Assembly: GCF_003075075.1 (NCBI RefSeq)
Contig: NZ_QCYM01000003.1
Span: forward strand, 124,001-188,000
Length of the DNA: 64,000 nucleotides
Direction of reading: 5' to 3'
From: Labrenzia sp. 011
Lineage (GTDB): Bacteria; Pseudomonadota; Alphaproteobacteria; Rhizobiales; Stappiaceae
Part shown: positions 1-8,934 of the stretch, in pieces
How the letters are laid out: the number at the start of each line of letters is the position of its first letter
Position numbering within the stretch: position 1 is the stretch's first letter
Notes under the pieces: model-generated
The model's database searches: none
Seen by the model: the letters and a program-made list of their open reading frames with translations, nothing else
What the model was told of the DNA's origin: nothing
Position numbers and translations under genes: made by a program

Positions 1-1
1 C

Positions 2-421
2 GACAGCGTCATGGTGAGCCGGATTTCGGCAAGTGAGACGGTCGACAGTTCCATCAGTGGCAACGAGCAGGCCTTCCGCGATCTGGCGCAGGCCTACACG
101 CTGATGATGGATCTCGGCAACGAGAACCTTGATGAGGGCACCTACAAGGTCGTGATCAACAAGGCGATCGAAAAGCTTGGCACGGGCATCGCCGCCCTGA
201 CCAGTACAATGGGGAAACTTGGCACTGTCCAGGAGCAGGTCAAGCTGGCGAGTGAACGGCTGCAGGTACAAACCGACATCCTGAACAGCCGCATCAATGT
301 TCTGGAGAATGTGAATCCGGAGGAAACGGCGGTTCGTCTGAACACTGCGTTGACCCAGTTGGAGACGACCTATGCTGTCAGTGCCCGAATGCAGGGTCTC
401 AGCATACTCAACTACATCTGA
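2..421 (+). CDS. flgL: Flagellar hook-filament junction protein FlgL (C-terminal part, cut by window start)
   Basis: The reading frame is open from the window edge, so the N-terminus is missing. What remains is a heptad-rich helical C-terminus ending in S-I-L-N-Y-I, typical of the D0 helix of flagellin-fold proteins (FlgL/FlaA). FlgL (HAP3) links the hook-associated protein FlgK to the filament outside the cell. FlgL rather than flagellin is inferred from the genes directly downstream, flaF, flbT and flgD, which follow flgL in rhizobial clusters. The stop lies 49 bp before flaF, so the two are probably co-transcribed. The first visible Met (position 11) is internal, not the start. Confidence 0.75.
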   Translation, partial: DSVMVSRISASETVDSSISGNEQAFRDLAQAYTLMMDLGNENLDEGTYKVVINKAIEKLGTGIAALTSTMGKLGTVQEQVKLASERLQVQTDILNSRINVLENVNPEETAVRLNTALTQLETTYAVSARMQGLSILNYI

Positions 422-470
422 TAACGCCGAGTGTTCTGCTTTACTTCGTAATCTGAACCTGGAGAGGTCC

Positions 471-821
471 ATGTACAACATGTCCTATGCTGAGGTCATC
501 GAAGATCTCTGCAGCGACCAACGGTTGAATGAACATGAGGCGATGTCGATCGTCATCGACAAGCTGAACAGCGCCAGCGAGCGGGGGATCCGTTCGCCGG
601 AAGCAGTGGACGCATTGTTCTATACCCGACGCCTTTGGAGCTATTTTCTCGAACATCTGGCTGATGACGAGAATGAGCTGCCCATCGAAACTCGGGCAAA
701 TCTCATATCCATCGGTATCTGGGTCCTGAAGGAGGTGGAGGCCCTGCGCCAGTGGCAGCAGGAGGATTTCGCCGACATCATTCAGATCAACTCCATCATT
801 CGCGACAGTCTGGACGGTTAA
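471..821 (+). CDS. flaF: Flagellar biosynthesis regulator FlaF
   Basis: FlaF is an alphaproteobacterial protein needed for flagellin synthesis or secretion, acting with FlbT. The 116-residue product begins M-Y-N-M-S-Y-A-E-V, close to the usual FlaF N-terminus, and is helical and acidic. An upstream in-frame ATG at 372 would add 33 residues overlapping flgL. I prefer 471 because a GGAGAG ribosome site sits just upstream (461-466) and the family starts here. Only 4 bp separate it from flbT, so the pair is translationally close. The identification rests on N-terminal similarity, length and context. Confidence 0.88.
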   Translation: MYNMSYAEVIEDLCSDQRLNEHEAMSIVIDKLNSASERGIRSPEAVDALFYTRRLWSYFLEHLADDENELPIETRANLISIGIWVLKEVEALRQWQQEDFADIIQINSIIRDSLDG

Positions 822-825
822 TTCA

Positions 826-1296
826 ATGAAAATCGGATTGAAAGCTGGCGAACGCCTGTTTCTGAACGGTGCGGTTATTCGCGTGGAACGCAAGACGAAC
901 ATCGAACTGCTGAACGATGCGGTGTTCCTGCTCGAAGCGCATGTGCTGCAGCCTGAAGATGCGACAACTCCGCTTCGGCAGCTCTACTTCATTCTGCAGA
1001 CGATGATCATCGATCCCCTGTCTGCGGGAACGGTCAAGGACATGTTCCACGTGGTCCTCGCGTCGGTCAAGAGAGCCTTCTCCTCGAAGGAGGTGCTGGA
1101 CCGGCTGAAGGAAGTGGAGAGCCTGGCTGAGTCCGACCGCTGGTTCGAGGCAATGAAAATTGTCCGCGGCCTGTACCCTCTCGAGGTGAGCCTGATGGTC
1201 GCCGAAAAGCGCCATGAATTGAAGGCCGGTGGATCCCATCGCCCGGTTACGGCCGGCAACAAGTACCGCCATGGCCCGCAACTGGCCGTCGTTTAA
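826..1296 (+). CDS. flbT: Flagellum biosynthesis repressor FlbT
   Basis: FlbT binds flagellin mRNA in Caulobacter and represses its translation until the hook is complete; in Brucella the homologue can act as an activator. The 156-residue protein opens M-K-I-G-L-K-A-G-E-R and carries the family core with hydrophobic strands (F-L-N-G-A-V-I) followed by helices, and a basic C-terminus. Length matches the family. It lies between flaF and flgD and is soluble, with no signal peptide. A GGTTAATTCA stretch precedes the ATG, so translation may be coupled to flaF. Confidence 0.92.
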   Translation: MKIGLKAGERLFLNGAVIRVERKTNIELLNDAVFLLEAHVLQPEDATTPLRQLYFILQTMIIDPLSAGTVKDMFHVVLASVKRAFSSKEVLDRLKEVESLAESDRWFEAMKIVRGLYPLEVSLMVAEKRHELKAGGSHRPVTAGNKYRHGPQLAVV

Positions 1297-1307
1297 GGAG
1301 AAATAGC

Positions 1308-1700
1308 ATGACCACCGTTGATGGTGTCGCAGCGACACAATATACCGCCGCAGCCAGTGCCCAGGAGCAGTTGACTGTCGATTATGACACATTCCTGCAG
1401 CTGATGATGGCGCAGATGCAGAACCAGGATCCGACGAATCCGATGGACGCTTCCGAGCAGCTGTCCCAGCTTGCCAGCTTCAGCCAGGTAGAGCAGGCGA
1501 TTCAGACCAACGCCAAGCTGGAGACCATGCTGATGAACATGTCCTTCGGACAGGTGGATGACCTGATCGGCAGAACGGTTACCGATCCGAACGGCACGAC
1601 GGGTGTCGTGGAGCGGGTGGAAATCTATTCCGACGGCACGCTTCTTGCTCTGGATAACGGCAAGGGTGTTTTGCTTGGCCCGGGCGTCACCGTTTCCTGA
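1308..1700 (+). CDS. flgD: Flagellar hook capping protein FlgD (short form)
   Basis: FlgD forms the temporary scaffold at the tip of the growing hook. The diagnostic N-terminal FlgD motif is clear at residues 26-60: F-L-Q-L-M-M-A-Q-M-Q-N-Q-D-P-T-N-P-M. At 130 residues it is far shorter than the enterobacterial protein (about 230) and lacks the C-terminal Tudor/Fn3 part; short FlgDs are usual in rhizobia, so I do not call it truncated. An AAGGAG ribosome site lies upstream. fliQ follows after 14 bp. Confidence 0.93.
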   Translation: MTTVDGVAATQYTAAASAQEQLTVDYDTFLQLMMAQMQNQDPTNPMDASEQLSQLASFSQVEQAIQTNAKLETMLMNMSFGQVDDLIGRTVTDPNGTTGVVERVEIYSDGTLLALDNGKGVLLGPGVTVS

Positions 1701-1714
1701 GCAGGCAGACCGAT

Positions 1715-1981
1715 ATGAATGAAGTTGACGCACTTGACCTGGTCAGGGCGGCCATATGGACGATCCTCGTCGGATCTGCTCCGGCAATTGTCCCGGCGAT
1801 GATCGTTGGTATCGGAATCGCCCTTATGCAGGCCCTGACCCAGGTTCAGGAAATCACCCTGACCTTCATTCCGAAAATTGTCGCGATCCTCGTGATGATC
1901 GTCGTTGCAGGTCCGTTCATCGGTGGTCAGATCTATACGCTGACCACGCTGATCTACGACCGGATCGAGACCGGGTTCTAG
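1715..1981 (+). CDS. fliQ: Flagellar export apparatus protein FliQ
   Basis: FliQ is a small inner-membrane component of the type III flagellar export gate, assembled with FliP and FliR. The 88-residue protein has two hydrophobic hairpin helices (about residues 15-38 and 50-72) and the family motif T-L-T-F-I-P-K-I just before the second. It closes the flgL-flaF-flbT-flgD-fliQ run; a large stem-loop sits between it and flhA. fliP is not in this window. Confidence 0.93.
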   Translation: MNEVDALDLVRAAIWTILVGSAPAIVPAMIVGIGIALMQALTQVQEITLTFIPKIVAILVMIVVAGPFIGGQIYTLTTLIYDRIETGF

Positions 1982-2065
1982 GGAGTGTCGGGATCAGGGG
2001 GGCGGGCGAATTCCTGAATTCGGTTCAACGCGACAGTCTCTAAAACCCGCTTCCGACGACATGCG

Positions 2066-2113
2066 CGCAACCGCTCGGTCCCGCTCCTCCTGAAGCAGGG
2101 CCGAGCGGTTGCG
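2066..2113 (+). terminator. Stem-loop between fliQ and flhA
   Basis: A perfect 13-bp inverted repeat (CGCAACCGCTCGG / CCGAGCGGTTGCG) with a 22-nt loop, followed by only three T residues. The loop can extend the stem by CCC/GGG after a bulged T. It may be a weak intrinsic terminator or an mRNA-processing/stability structure inside the flagellar run. The remaining part of the 270-bp gap shows no gene. Confidence 0.5.
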
Positions 2114-2251
2114 TTTCCGCTCCAACGCCACGGTGGACCTGCGGACCGATCGACCCGCGATTGAAAACGGCAGGCCGGTTCCGGGCAAAAAGCCTCGCGC
2201 AAGCTTGAGCGGCGACCTTGCAGACCAACAGACACGTCTCCGAGGGCAGGA

Positions 2252-4342
2252 ATGACAGACACCTCCGTATCCCCAATAACCGATGGTATGCCAGAAAGCC
2301 GCCGTGATGTGGTCTTCGCGCTCGGCATCGTCGTCATTCTTGTGGTTCTCTTTCTGCCGATCCCGACGTTCCTGATCGATTTCGGTCTTGCCATGTCGAT
2401 CGCCCTGTCCGTCCTGATCCTGATGGTGGCGCTTTGGATCAAGCGACCGCTGGACTTTTCGTCCTTTCCCACGATCCTGCTGATCGCCACCTTGTTGCGC
2501 CTGTCGCTGAACATCGCGACAACCCGCGTTATTCTCGCCAAGGGACATGAAGGCCTGAATGCGGCCGGATATGTGATTCACGGGTTCTCGCAATTCGTGA
2601 TGAGCGGCGATTTCGTCATCGGGCTGATCGTCTTCGCAATTCTGGTGATCGTGAACTTCATGGTTATCACCAAGGGCGCGACACGTATCGCCGAGGTCGG
2701 CGCCCGCTTCACCCTGGACGCGATCCCGGGCAAGCAGATGGCGATCGACGCGGATCTGTCTGCCGGCCTGATCGACGACAAGGAAGCCCAGCACCGGCGC
2801 AAGGAACTGGAAGAGGAAAGTTCCTTTTTCGGTGCGATGGACGGTGCCTCGAAATTTGTGCGCGGCGACGCGGTCGCCGGACTGATCATCACGGCGGTCA
2901 ACATACTTGGAGGTATTGTCATCGGGGTGACCCGCTATGACATGAACGTCTCCAACGCGGCCGATGTCTTCACGAAGCTTTCCGTCGGTGATGGTCTCGT
3001 CTCCCAGATCCCGGCCCTCATCGTCTCGCTGGCCGCCGGCCTTCTGGTCTCGAAGGGCGGAACGAGGGGGTCCACGGACAAGGCGGTTCTCGGTCAGCTT
3101 GGCGGCTACCCGCGCGCACTGTTCGTCGCGGCGATCCTGATGGCGATCTTCGCGATCATGCCCGGTATGCCCATACTGCCGTTCCTGATGCTCGCCGGTC
3201 TGATGGGCTTTGTAGGATACACCATTCCCAAGCGCCTGGCTGTCCAGAAGCAGGTTGAAGTGGAGAAGAAGAAAGCCGCTGACGAAAAGGCCCGGCTCGA
3301 GGAAAAGGACTCCGTCAAGGAAACGCTCAAATCGTCGGAAGTCGAACTTGTGATCGGCAAGCAGCTTTCCGCCGAACTGCTGACCAAACACGGCGAACTG
3401 TCACGCCGGGTGGCCAAGATGCGGCGCAAGTTCGCGGAACAATACGGGTTTGTTGTGCCCGATATCCGCGTCACCGACAGCCTCATCCTCGACCCCAAGG
3501 GGTACCAGATCAAGATTCACGGCACGATCGTCGCCTCGCAGCAGCTGAAGGTGGGGGAACTTCTGGTCATTCCGAATTCGGACGAGACGCTGCCGGTGCC
3601 GGCAGATGCCACGAAGGAACCGGCATTCGGCATGCCCGCCTACTGGGTGCCGCCCGCCTACAAGGACGAGCTGAAGCGCCGCGGCCTGACGCCTGCGGAA
3701 AACATCACCGTCATCCTGACGCATCTGAGCGAAGTGATCCGCAACAACCTGCCGCAGCTTCTGTCCTACAAGGACATGCGGATCCTGTTCAATCGTCTGG
3801 ACCCGGAATACCAGAAGCTTCTGGACGATATCTGCCCGGCCCATACGTCCTTCTCCGGTCTTCAGGCGGTGCTGAAGCTGCTGCTGGCAGAACGTGTCTC
3901 CATCCGCAACCTGAACCTCATCCTGGAGGCGGTCGCCGAAATCGTTCCGCATGTGCGGCGATCCGAGCAGGTCGTGGAACATGTGCGCATGCGCATCGCC
4001 CAGCAGATCTGCGGCGATCTGGCCGAAGGCGGGCCGCTGAATGTCCTGCGCCTCGGAAACCGCTGGGATCTGGCCTTCCACAACGCCCTGAAGCGCGATT
4101 CGAAGGGGGATGTCATCGAGTTCGATATCGAGCCTCAACTGGTCGAGGATTTCGGAGCCCAGATGTCCGAAGCGGTCAAGAAACACATGAAGAACGGCAG
4201 CCGGTTCGCCATTGTGGCGGCGCCCGATGCCCGGCCCTATGTGCGCATGATCGTGGAGCGCATGTTCCCGACGCTGCCTGTGTTGTCCCACCTTGAAATC
4301 GCACGCGGTGTGGACGTCTCAGCCCTTGGAAGCGTCTCGTGA
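2252..4342 (+). CDS. flhA: Flagellar export gate protein FlhA
   Basis: FlhA is the nonameric export-gate protein of the flagellar type III system; its cytoplasmic ring docks chaperone-substrate complexes. The 696-residue length is typical. The N-terminal half has about eight membrane helices and the FHIPEP-family signature around [12 protein letters not shown] (residues 86-97). The soluble C-terminal domain starts near residue 340. The ATG follows a GAGGGCAGG ribosome site. Its stop codon overlaps the GTG of fliR (GTGA), so the two are translationally coupled. Confidence 0.97.
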   Translation: MTDTSVSPITDGMPESRRDVVFALGIVVILVVLFLPIPTFLIDFGLAMSIALSVLILMVALWIKRPLDFSSFPTILLIATLLRLSLNIATTRVILAKGHEGLNAAGYVIHGFSQFVMSGDFVIGLIVFAILVIVNFMVITKGATRIAEVGARFTLDAIPGKQMAIDADLSAGLIDDKEAQHRRKELEEESSFFGAMDGASKFVRGDAVAGLIITAVNILGGIVIGVTRYDMNVSNAADVFTKLSVGDGLVSQIPALIVSLAAGLLVSKGGTRGSTDKAVLGQLGGYPRALFVAAILMAIFAIMPGMPILPFLMLAGLMGFVGYTIPKRLAVQKQVEVEKKKAADEKARLEEKDSVKETLKSSEVELVIGKQLSAELLTKHGELSRRVAKMRRKFAEQYGFVVPDIRVTDSLILDPKGYQIKIHGTIVASQQLKVGELLVIPNSDETLPVPADATKEPAFGMPAYWVPPAYKDELKRRGLTPAENITVILTHLSEVIRNNLPQLLSYKDMRILFNRLDPEYQKLLDDICPAHTSFSGLQAVLKLLLAERVSIRNLNLILEAVAEIVPHVRRSEQVVEHVRMRIAQQICGDLAEGGPLNVLRLGNRWDLAFHNALKRDSKGDVIEFDIEPQLVEDFGAQMSEAVKKHMKNGSRFAIVAAPDARPYVRMIVERMFPTLPVLSHLEIARGVDVSALGSVS

Positions 4343-5115
4343 TTTCCGGCGGGCTGTTGCTCGGCACGCTCAATGCCTCGGTCCTGCTGGCCGTCTTTCT
4401 GCTCTTCTGCCGGATCGGCGCCTGCCTGATGATCATTCCCGGATTCGGAAGCAATCGAATTCCGGTCCGGATTCGCCTGTTTGTCGCCTTGGCCGTGTCG
4501 CTCGCGCTCTCGCCTCTGCTGACGCCGGCGATACAGGCGGCGCTGCCGGATGAGAAGCTGGCGACGGTTGCCCTGTTCATCGGCGCGGAACTGCTCACGG
4601 GGGCCTTCATCGGTTTTCTCGGCCGGGCGTTCATCGCCGCGCTGGAAACCCTGACAACGCTTGTCTCGATGGCCATCGGTCTGTCGAACATGCCGGGTCT
4701 TCCGATCGAGGGGGTCGATTCCCTGCCGCCGGTCGCCAATCTTTTCACGGTAACCGCCACGGCAATGGTGTTCATCACCAACCAGCACTGGGAGATCCTG
4801 CGCGGACTGGCCGCCTCCTATGAGGCTATTCCGCCAGGGATGCCGTTGACGGCTGTCTCCAGTCTGGAGCAGTTCACCGACCAGTTGTCGGAGACCTTCG
4901 TGCTGGCGTTGCGCGTGTGCAGCCCCTTCGTGGTCTACACGGTTGTGGTCAACCTGGCTGTCGGTCTGGTCAACAAGCTGACACCACAGATCCCGGTCTA
5001 CTTCATCTCCATGCCGTTTGTTATCGCAGGCGGTCTCTACTTCCTTTACCTGGCCATTGCGGAAGGGATCATGATCTTCCTGGACGGGTATTTCACATGG
5101 CTTCAGATAGGTTAG
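4339..5115 (+). CDS. fliR: Flagellar export apparatus protein FliR
   Basis: FliR is a polytopic inner-membrane subunit of the flagellar export gate, working with FlhB. The 258-residue protein has about six hydrophobic segments and FliR-like motifs: an N-terminal F-L-L-F-C-R-I-G-A, then [13 protein letters not shown]. The GTG start lies inside the flhA stop codon. The next gene begins 4 bp after its stop. The C-terminus ends on a hydrophobic helix. Confidence 0.95.
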   Translation: MISGGLLLGTLNASVLLAVFLLFCRIGACLMIIPGFGSNRIPVRIRLFVALAVSLALSPLLTPAIQAALPDEKLATVALFIGAELLTGAFIGFLGRAFIAALETLTTLVSMAIGLSNMPGLPIEGVDSLPPVANLFTVTATAMVFITNQHWEILRGLAASYEAIPPGMPLTAVSSLEQFTDQLSETFVLALRVCSPFVVYTVVVNLAVGLVNKLTPQIPVYFISMPFVIAGGLYFLYLAIAEGIMIFLDGYFTWLQIG

Positions 5116-5119
5116 AACG

Positions 5120-5500
5120 ATGGCGCGAAACAGTCAGGATATTGAACGTCTGTTCCGGATGCAGAAGCAGATCTTTCTGTTTTCCTCATGGCTCTTGCAG
5201 AAGCTCGACGCCCAAGTCTACCAGCTCAGCGAGAAGGAGCGGCGGATTCTTCTGGCGCTCTCCAACGGTGACCTGGCCCAGCATGACCGGTTCATCGCCA
5301 ATGCAGCGGAGCGCCTGCGGCGGATCATCGAGGAAATGGCGCGGCTGAGCGAGGCACGCGCCAGGGTGAATTCCGAATTCGACCGCCAGCGGATGATGCT
5401 GAAACTGATGGCGGAGCGGCTGGCGAGAATGCGCGGCGAGGAACAGCGGGTGGAAGAGGAACGCGACCTGATGGAACTGCTGGAACGTCGTTTCGGCTGA
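5120..5500 (+). CDS. Coiled-coil protein of the flagellar cluster (FliJ-like candidate)
   Basis: I do not recognise a defined family with certainty. The 126-residue product is soluble, charged and almost wholly helical, with long Arg/Glu heptads from residue 40 to the end (A-E-R-L-R-R-I-I-E-E-M). It is 4 bp downstream of fliR, so it is probably co-transcribed and flagellar. Size and charged coiled-coil character resemble FliJ, the export-ATPase stalk, and no fliJ is found beside fliI in this window. Coiled coils give misleading similarity, so FliJ is only a candidate. Confidence 0.65.
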   Translation: MARNSQDIERLFRMQKQIFLFSSWLLQKLDAQVYQLSEKERRILLALSNGDLAQHDRFIANAAERLRRIIEEMARLSEARARVNSEFDRQRMMLKLMAERLARMRGEEQRVEEERDLMELLERRFG

Positions 5501-5562
5501 GGACCCGCTGCAAGGCTCGGGGACGCAAGCCTCCCGCAAGCTGAGGGCATTACAAACGAAGC

Positions 5563-5629
5563 TGCAAACAAGGCCTGAAGTAAGCTTCCCTGCTTGCCTT
5601 GCCCTGTCACCCTGAAGGCCTTGTTTGCA
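5563..5629. repeat. 14-bp inverted repeat, long stem-loop upstream of the rod-binding gene
   Basis: The arms TGCAAACAAGGCCT (5563-5576) and AGGCCTTGTTTGCA (5616-5629) are perfect complements separated by 39 nt. There is no T-run after it, so it is not a classical terminator. It ends 28 bp before the next start codon. It could be an mRNA-processing or translation-control structure. Confidence 0.6.
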
Positions 5630-5656
5630 ACCAGTTTTGACCCAAGGAGCCGTCCA

Positions 5657-6082
5657 ATGGCGATTTCGCCCCCATCCGATCTGATCCTGGATGTTGCCAA
5701 GGCCGCGGACCCGGTCAGTCTTCAGGCCGCCACCAGCCGGTTGAAATCCATAGCGGTTTCCGGATCCGGAGCAGGTTTCGACCTGGCATTCACGGATGCG
5801 ACGAACAGTGCGACGGCGGCATTCAACCGCTACAGTCCGGAGGCGTCGAAAGCTTCCGGAGCGGGCAAGTCGCCTGCGGAAAAATTCGAGGCGATGATCC
5901 TCACCCAGTTCGTCGAAACAATGCTGCCGGAAGAGTCCGAGGCGGTTTTCGGGGAAGGTTCCACGGGAGAGATCTGGAAATCGATGCTCGCCGAACAGAT
6001 CGCCAACCAGATTGCCGCCAGCGGTGGTGTGGGCATCGCGGACATGATTTCAGACACGCTTGATCACGGAGTAAAAGCATAA
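5657..6082 (+). CDS. Rod-binding protein, FlgJ N-terminal domain type
   Basis: The C-terminal two thirds (from about residue 70) match the rod-binding domain found at the N-terminus of FlgJ: K-F-E-A-M-I-L-T-Q-F-V-E-T-M-L-P, then G-S-T-G-E-I-W-K-S-M-L-A-E-Q-I-A and a final G-G-V-G-I-A-D-M-I. FlgJ caps the growing rod in the periplasm. The muramidase domain of enterobacterial FlgJ is absent, as is common in Alphaproteobacteria. The start at 5657 is chosen for the AAGGAG site 7 bp upstream; an ATG at 5594 has no such site. The stop overlaps the next start (TAATG). Confidence 0.85.
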   Translation: MAISPPSDLILDVAKAADPVSLQAATSRLKSIAVSGSGAGFDLAFTDATNSATAAFNRYSPEASKASGAGKSPAEKFEAMILTQFVETMLPEESEAVFGEGSTGEIWKSMLAEQIANQIAASGGVGIADMISDTLDHGVKA

Positions 6083-6480
6083 TGGAAGCCGGTCAGGAAA
6101 TTGCCATTCAGGAGCAGGCTCCCAATGCGGCGCTATCGGCGCCGCTGATCATCGCCGTCCGTCGCGCGGTCGATGCAGTACGTGACGAAACCCTGGCGCT
6201 GCGGGCGGATCCGACCGCCGATCTCAAACGCTTCGAATATGCAAAGAGCCAGGCCCTGCTTGACCTCACACGCGCCCGTTCGGCGGTTCCGCCAGCGGCG
6301 TTTTCCCCGGAACTGAAATCGGGTCTGGAGGAATTCAAGGAGGTGCTGAACGAGAATGCCGGTCTCCTGACACTGCACATGAATGCGGTTTCCGAAGTGG
6401 TGGAGATGATGTCTCGAACCATGATCGATTTCGACTCCGACGGGACTTACCAGGCACCGTTTCCGGAGCCGGCGCGATGA
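6082..6480 (+). CDS. FlgN-like flagellar protein
   Basis: The 132-residue helical protein resembles alphaproteobacterial FlgN-family proteins in layout: an N-terminal helix, a central charged helix, then a motif near residues 95-125 (L-N-E-N-A-G-L-L-T-L-H-M-N-A-V) ending in a D-G-T-Y-Q turn. FlgN is the export chaperone of FlgK and FlgL. Its ATG overlaps the stop of the rod-binding gene and its own stop overlaps the next start, so the three are one translational unit. The family call is by pattern only. Confidence 0.6.
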   Translation: MEAGQEIAIQEQAPNAALSAPLIIAVRRAVDAVRDETLALRADPTADLKRFEYAKSQALLDLTRARSAVPPAAFSPELKSGLEEFKEVLNENAGLLTLHMNAVSEVVEMMSRTMIDFDSDGTYQAPFPEPAR

Positions 6481-6935
6481 TCAGGATCCTGATTGCCGGT
6501 ATCTGGATGGCCGCCACCATGCTGGTGTCGGGATATGCGACCGCGCAGTACATCGCTTCCCAGAAGCGGCTCACCGTGGATGGAGAAACGTCCTTCGTCG
6601 GTCTCGACTATGAAACGCTCAATCCGGTCAACGTGCCGATCCTGTTCGACGGTATCCTGCAGGGCTATGTGGTGGCCAAGCTGGTCTTCACCGCCGACGG
6701 CGAGGTCCTGCATCGTCTCCCGGTACCGCCGCATCCGTTTCTGATCGATGAAGCCTTTCGCGTCCTTTATTCCGACAGCCAGCTCGACTTCAGAAATCTC
6801 GAACGCTACGACCTGGAAAAGTTCACCGAGGATCTGAAAGAAAAGACCAACGCCCGTATGGGCCGCTCGGTGATCCGCGACGTGCTTGTCGAGGAGTTGA
6901 ACTACTTCGACAAGGAAGACGTGATGGCAAACTAA
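6477..6935 (+). CDS. Membrane-anchored protein of the flagellar operon, unknown function
   Basis: One hydrophobic segment (residues 3-23) is followed by a roughly 125-residue domain predicted outside the cytoplasm. The C-terminal portion (R-S-V-I-R-D-V-L-V-E-E-L-N-Y-F) loosely recalls FliL, which is similarly small and single-pass, but I cannot confirm it. It overlaps the preceding gene by 4 bp and is last before a strong terminator, so it belongs to the flagellar operon. Stator- or rod-associated roles are speculation. Confidence 0.7.
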   Translation: MIRILIAGIWMAATMLVSGYATAQYIASQKRLTVDGETSFVGLDYETLNPVNVPILFDGILQGYVVAKLVFTADGEVLHRLPVPPHPFLIDEAFRVLYSDSQLDFRNLERYDLEKFTEDLKEKTNARMGRSVIRDVLVEELNYFDKEDVMAN

Positions 6936-6985
6936 CGGGGCAGGGGGGCCTGCCTTCTCTTTTCAACTACTGCCTCCCAGGCATT

Positions 6986-7016
6986 GGCGCTTGCTTCATG
7001 CGAGCGCCTTTTTTTT
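6986..7016 (+). terminator. Rho-independent terminator of the flagellar operon
   Basis: Nine-base arms GGCGCTTGC / GCGAGCGCC (one G-T wobble) around a 5-nt loop, followed by eight T residues. It closes the plus-strand flagellar run. Confidence 0.88.
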
Positions 7017-7083
7017 AGAAGGCTGATGGCGGCGCAAGCGAGAGGAAGGGGCAGGGGCGTTCCGGTTCATCAATTCCGGCAAA

Positions 7084-7389
7084 TCAGGCAACTGGACTGA
7101 AGATCGTGTCTATCGCCTGGAAAATCGTCTTGTAGACGCCGATTTCGTCTTTTGCGAAATCGCCATGCGGCACCGCCCTTTTGGCCTCGTTGATCAGGTC
7201 AGCCTTTATGGCTTCCAGATCCACGCCGGTAACGTCCGTGTGGTTCGCGAGCTCCAGGTGAAGGCGCTTGGCAATGCCGGCATAAGCGACGATCGCTGTC
7301 ACCATATGCGTCGGCTCCTCCGGTATCGGGATCTTCTTCATGCTTGCGGGTTCCGTGCTTGGAGACAGGGGGCGTTCAGACGTGGGCAT
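7084..7389 (-). CDS. Hypothetical protein
   Basis: A minus-strand frame of about 101 residues without recognised domain. It has a Pro/Ser-rich N-terminus, then a helical body (G-I-A-K-R-L-H-L-E-L) and ends F-S-P-V-A. There is no signal peptide or membrane helix. Starts are uncertain: TTG at 7395, ATG at 7389, or ATG at 7341 (M-K-K-I-P-I-P), none with a strong ribosome site. It faces the flagellar operon terminator and is the only candidate gene in this gap. Confidence 0.5.
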   Translation of the reverse strand: MPTSERPLSPSTEPASMKKIPIPEEPTHMVTAIVAYAGIAKRLHLELANHTDVTGVDLEAIKADLINEAKRAVPHGDFAKDEIGVYKTIFQAIDTIFSPVA

Positions 7390-7587
7390 GGTCAACCGGT
7401 TTTCCGAACAGGATTAATCGAATACCCTTTCGGACGTTTTCAGTCTTACAAAGATTGCGCGTGGGCGTCACTTCACTGTGACCGTGTCTGATCAGGGCGC
7501 CGGGTCGTTCAGGTTCACCCGGGATCGGGCGGGCGTCCGGTCACGATTGACGGGCCGCCACACCTGGGGCGCGAAGCACTTGATCTG

Positions 7588-7605
7588 ATTGCCTAGTGAG
7601 GCAAT
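7588..7605. promoter_or_regulatory. Perfect palindrome upstream of the serine hydrolase gene
   Basis: ATTGCCT AGTG AGGCAAT, a perfect 7-bp dyad about 75 bp before the start codon. Size and place fit a dimeric regulator site, but there is no adjacent regulator gene. The rest of 7396-7679 shows no gene. Confidence 0.4.
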
Positions 7606-7679
7606 GTTGATCTCAACCGGCAAGCAGTCTGGGGAATTTCGGGGCAAGTCTTTTGAGCAACGCAAATTGAGGACAATTT

Positions 7680-8900
7680 ATGGGACAACTTTTCATTTCG
7701 CGCGGCGTCGGGACGTTGACGTCCGTGGCCTGTGCACTTTGGGCAACGGTCGCAATGGCCGATCTGCAGGAGGATCTGCAACGCGGGCTCGATAGCTTTA
7801 TCGCCGAGCGCAGCGGGCCCGAGAGTGTCACCGGTATTTCGGCCTATGTCAGCCTGGGTACGGACGGGCCGGAGTACCGCGCCTATGCAGGCACCATGGG
7901 CAAGGAAAGCAACGTTCCGGTGGATGCCGGGACATTGTTCCAGATCGGCAGCAACACCAAGGGATTCACCAGCGCGCTGATCCTGGCGCTGGAGGCCGAG
8001 GGCAAGGTCGATATCCACGATACCGTGGGGGACTGGCTGCCCGAATACCCGGAATGGGCCGACGTGACGATCCAGCAGCTGCTGCAGATGAACAGCGGGT
8101 TGCCAACCTACTCCGAGACGGCGGAGATGAACGCGGCATTCGTGAACACGCCCGAGCGCGAATTCACCTTGCCCGAGCTGATCGCCATGGCCTATCCCAG
8201 CGAGACCGTGAACCTGCCGACCGAGGACGGGTTCTTCTATTCGAACACCAATTACATCCTGGCGGGGATGATAGCCGAAAAGGCCTCGGGCATGTCCTAC
8301 AAGGAGGCGCTGGAGGAAAAGATCTTCAAGCCGGCGGGCCTGACCGAAACCTATTACGAACCCTTTTCCTACGGCGAGGACGTCCTGTCGCGGATGCTGT
8401 CGGGCTATTTCTACAATCCCGACTGCACGCTTTACGATGCCGACTGCAAGGTCAGCCAGCTTGCGCCGATCATAGGCCGTGACGTAAAGGAAGATTCTGT
8501 CAGCTGGGCGGGACCTGCCGGCGGGATCGTCGGCACGCCGGAGGATCTGGCGAAGTGGATCCGGGCACTCTTTGCCGGCAAGGTGCTGCCGGAGAAGCAG
8601 CTGGCGGAAATGGTGACACCTATGTCGCTGAAGACCGGCGAGATCATCGACGACGTGACGCAGGAGGATCCGCGCGCCTTCACGCTGGGCCTGATGCGGG
8701 TAACGGGACCGGGAATGGAGCCGGTGTATTTCTACCTCGGCATGACACTTGGCTATCGCGCGGCCTTCATCTATTCGCCGGAACTTGACGTGATGGTGAC
8801 GGGCGCCACCAACAGCCAGCCGCCGGGCGGGGAAGAGATGATGACGCCGATGCTGATCGACATCTACATGAAGGCCGTGAAGGAGAAAGCCGCCCAGTAG
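7680..8900 (+). CDS. Secreted serine hydrolase, beta-lactamase class C / DD-peptidase family
   Basis: The protein has a cleavable-type signal peptide (hydrophobic core about residues 9-26, ending V-A-M-A). The penicillin-binding fold motifs are present: S91-N-T-K94 (S-x-x-K nucleophile) and Y187-S-N189 (Y-x-N). I do not see a clear K-T-G or H-x-G third motif. It is therefore a periplasmic or secreted esterase, DD-peptidase or lactamase-like enzyme of Pfam Beta-lactamase type; the substrate cannot be told. Length 406 is normal. It stands alone between two terminators, unrelated to the surrounding flagellar genes. A GAGGAC ribosome site supports the start. Confidence 0.88.
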   Translation: MGQLFISRGVGTLTSVACALWATVAMADLQEDLQRGLDSFIAERSGPESVTGISAYVSLGTDGPEYRAYAGTMGKESNVPVDAGTLFQIGSNTKGFTSALILALEAEGKVDIHDTVGDWLPEYPEWADVTIQQLLQMNSGLPTYSETAEMNAAFVNTPEREFTLPELIAMAYPSETVNLPTEDGFFYSNTNYILAGMIAEKASGMSYKEALEEKIFKPAGLTETYYEPFSYGEDVLSRMLSGYFYNPDCTLYDADCKVSQLAPIIGRDVKEDSVSWAGPAGGIVGTPEDLAKWIRALFAGKVLPEKQLAEMVTPMSLKTGEIIDDVTQEDPRAFTLGLMRVTGPGMEPVYFYLGMTLGYRAAFIYSPELDVMVTGATNSQPPGGEEMMTPMLIDIYMKAVKEKAAQ

Positions 8901-8934
8901 GCGCGGTCCTTCGGCCGGGCACCGGCATGCTTTC

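Noticed and set aside
1994..3391. A 465-codon open frame antisense to flhA
   Set aside because: Composition (His, Asp, Gln, Arg-rich) is typical of a shadow frame, and flhA is certain.
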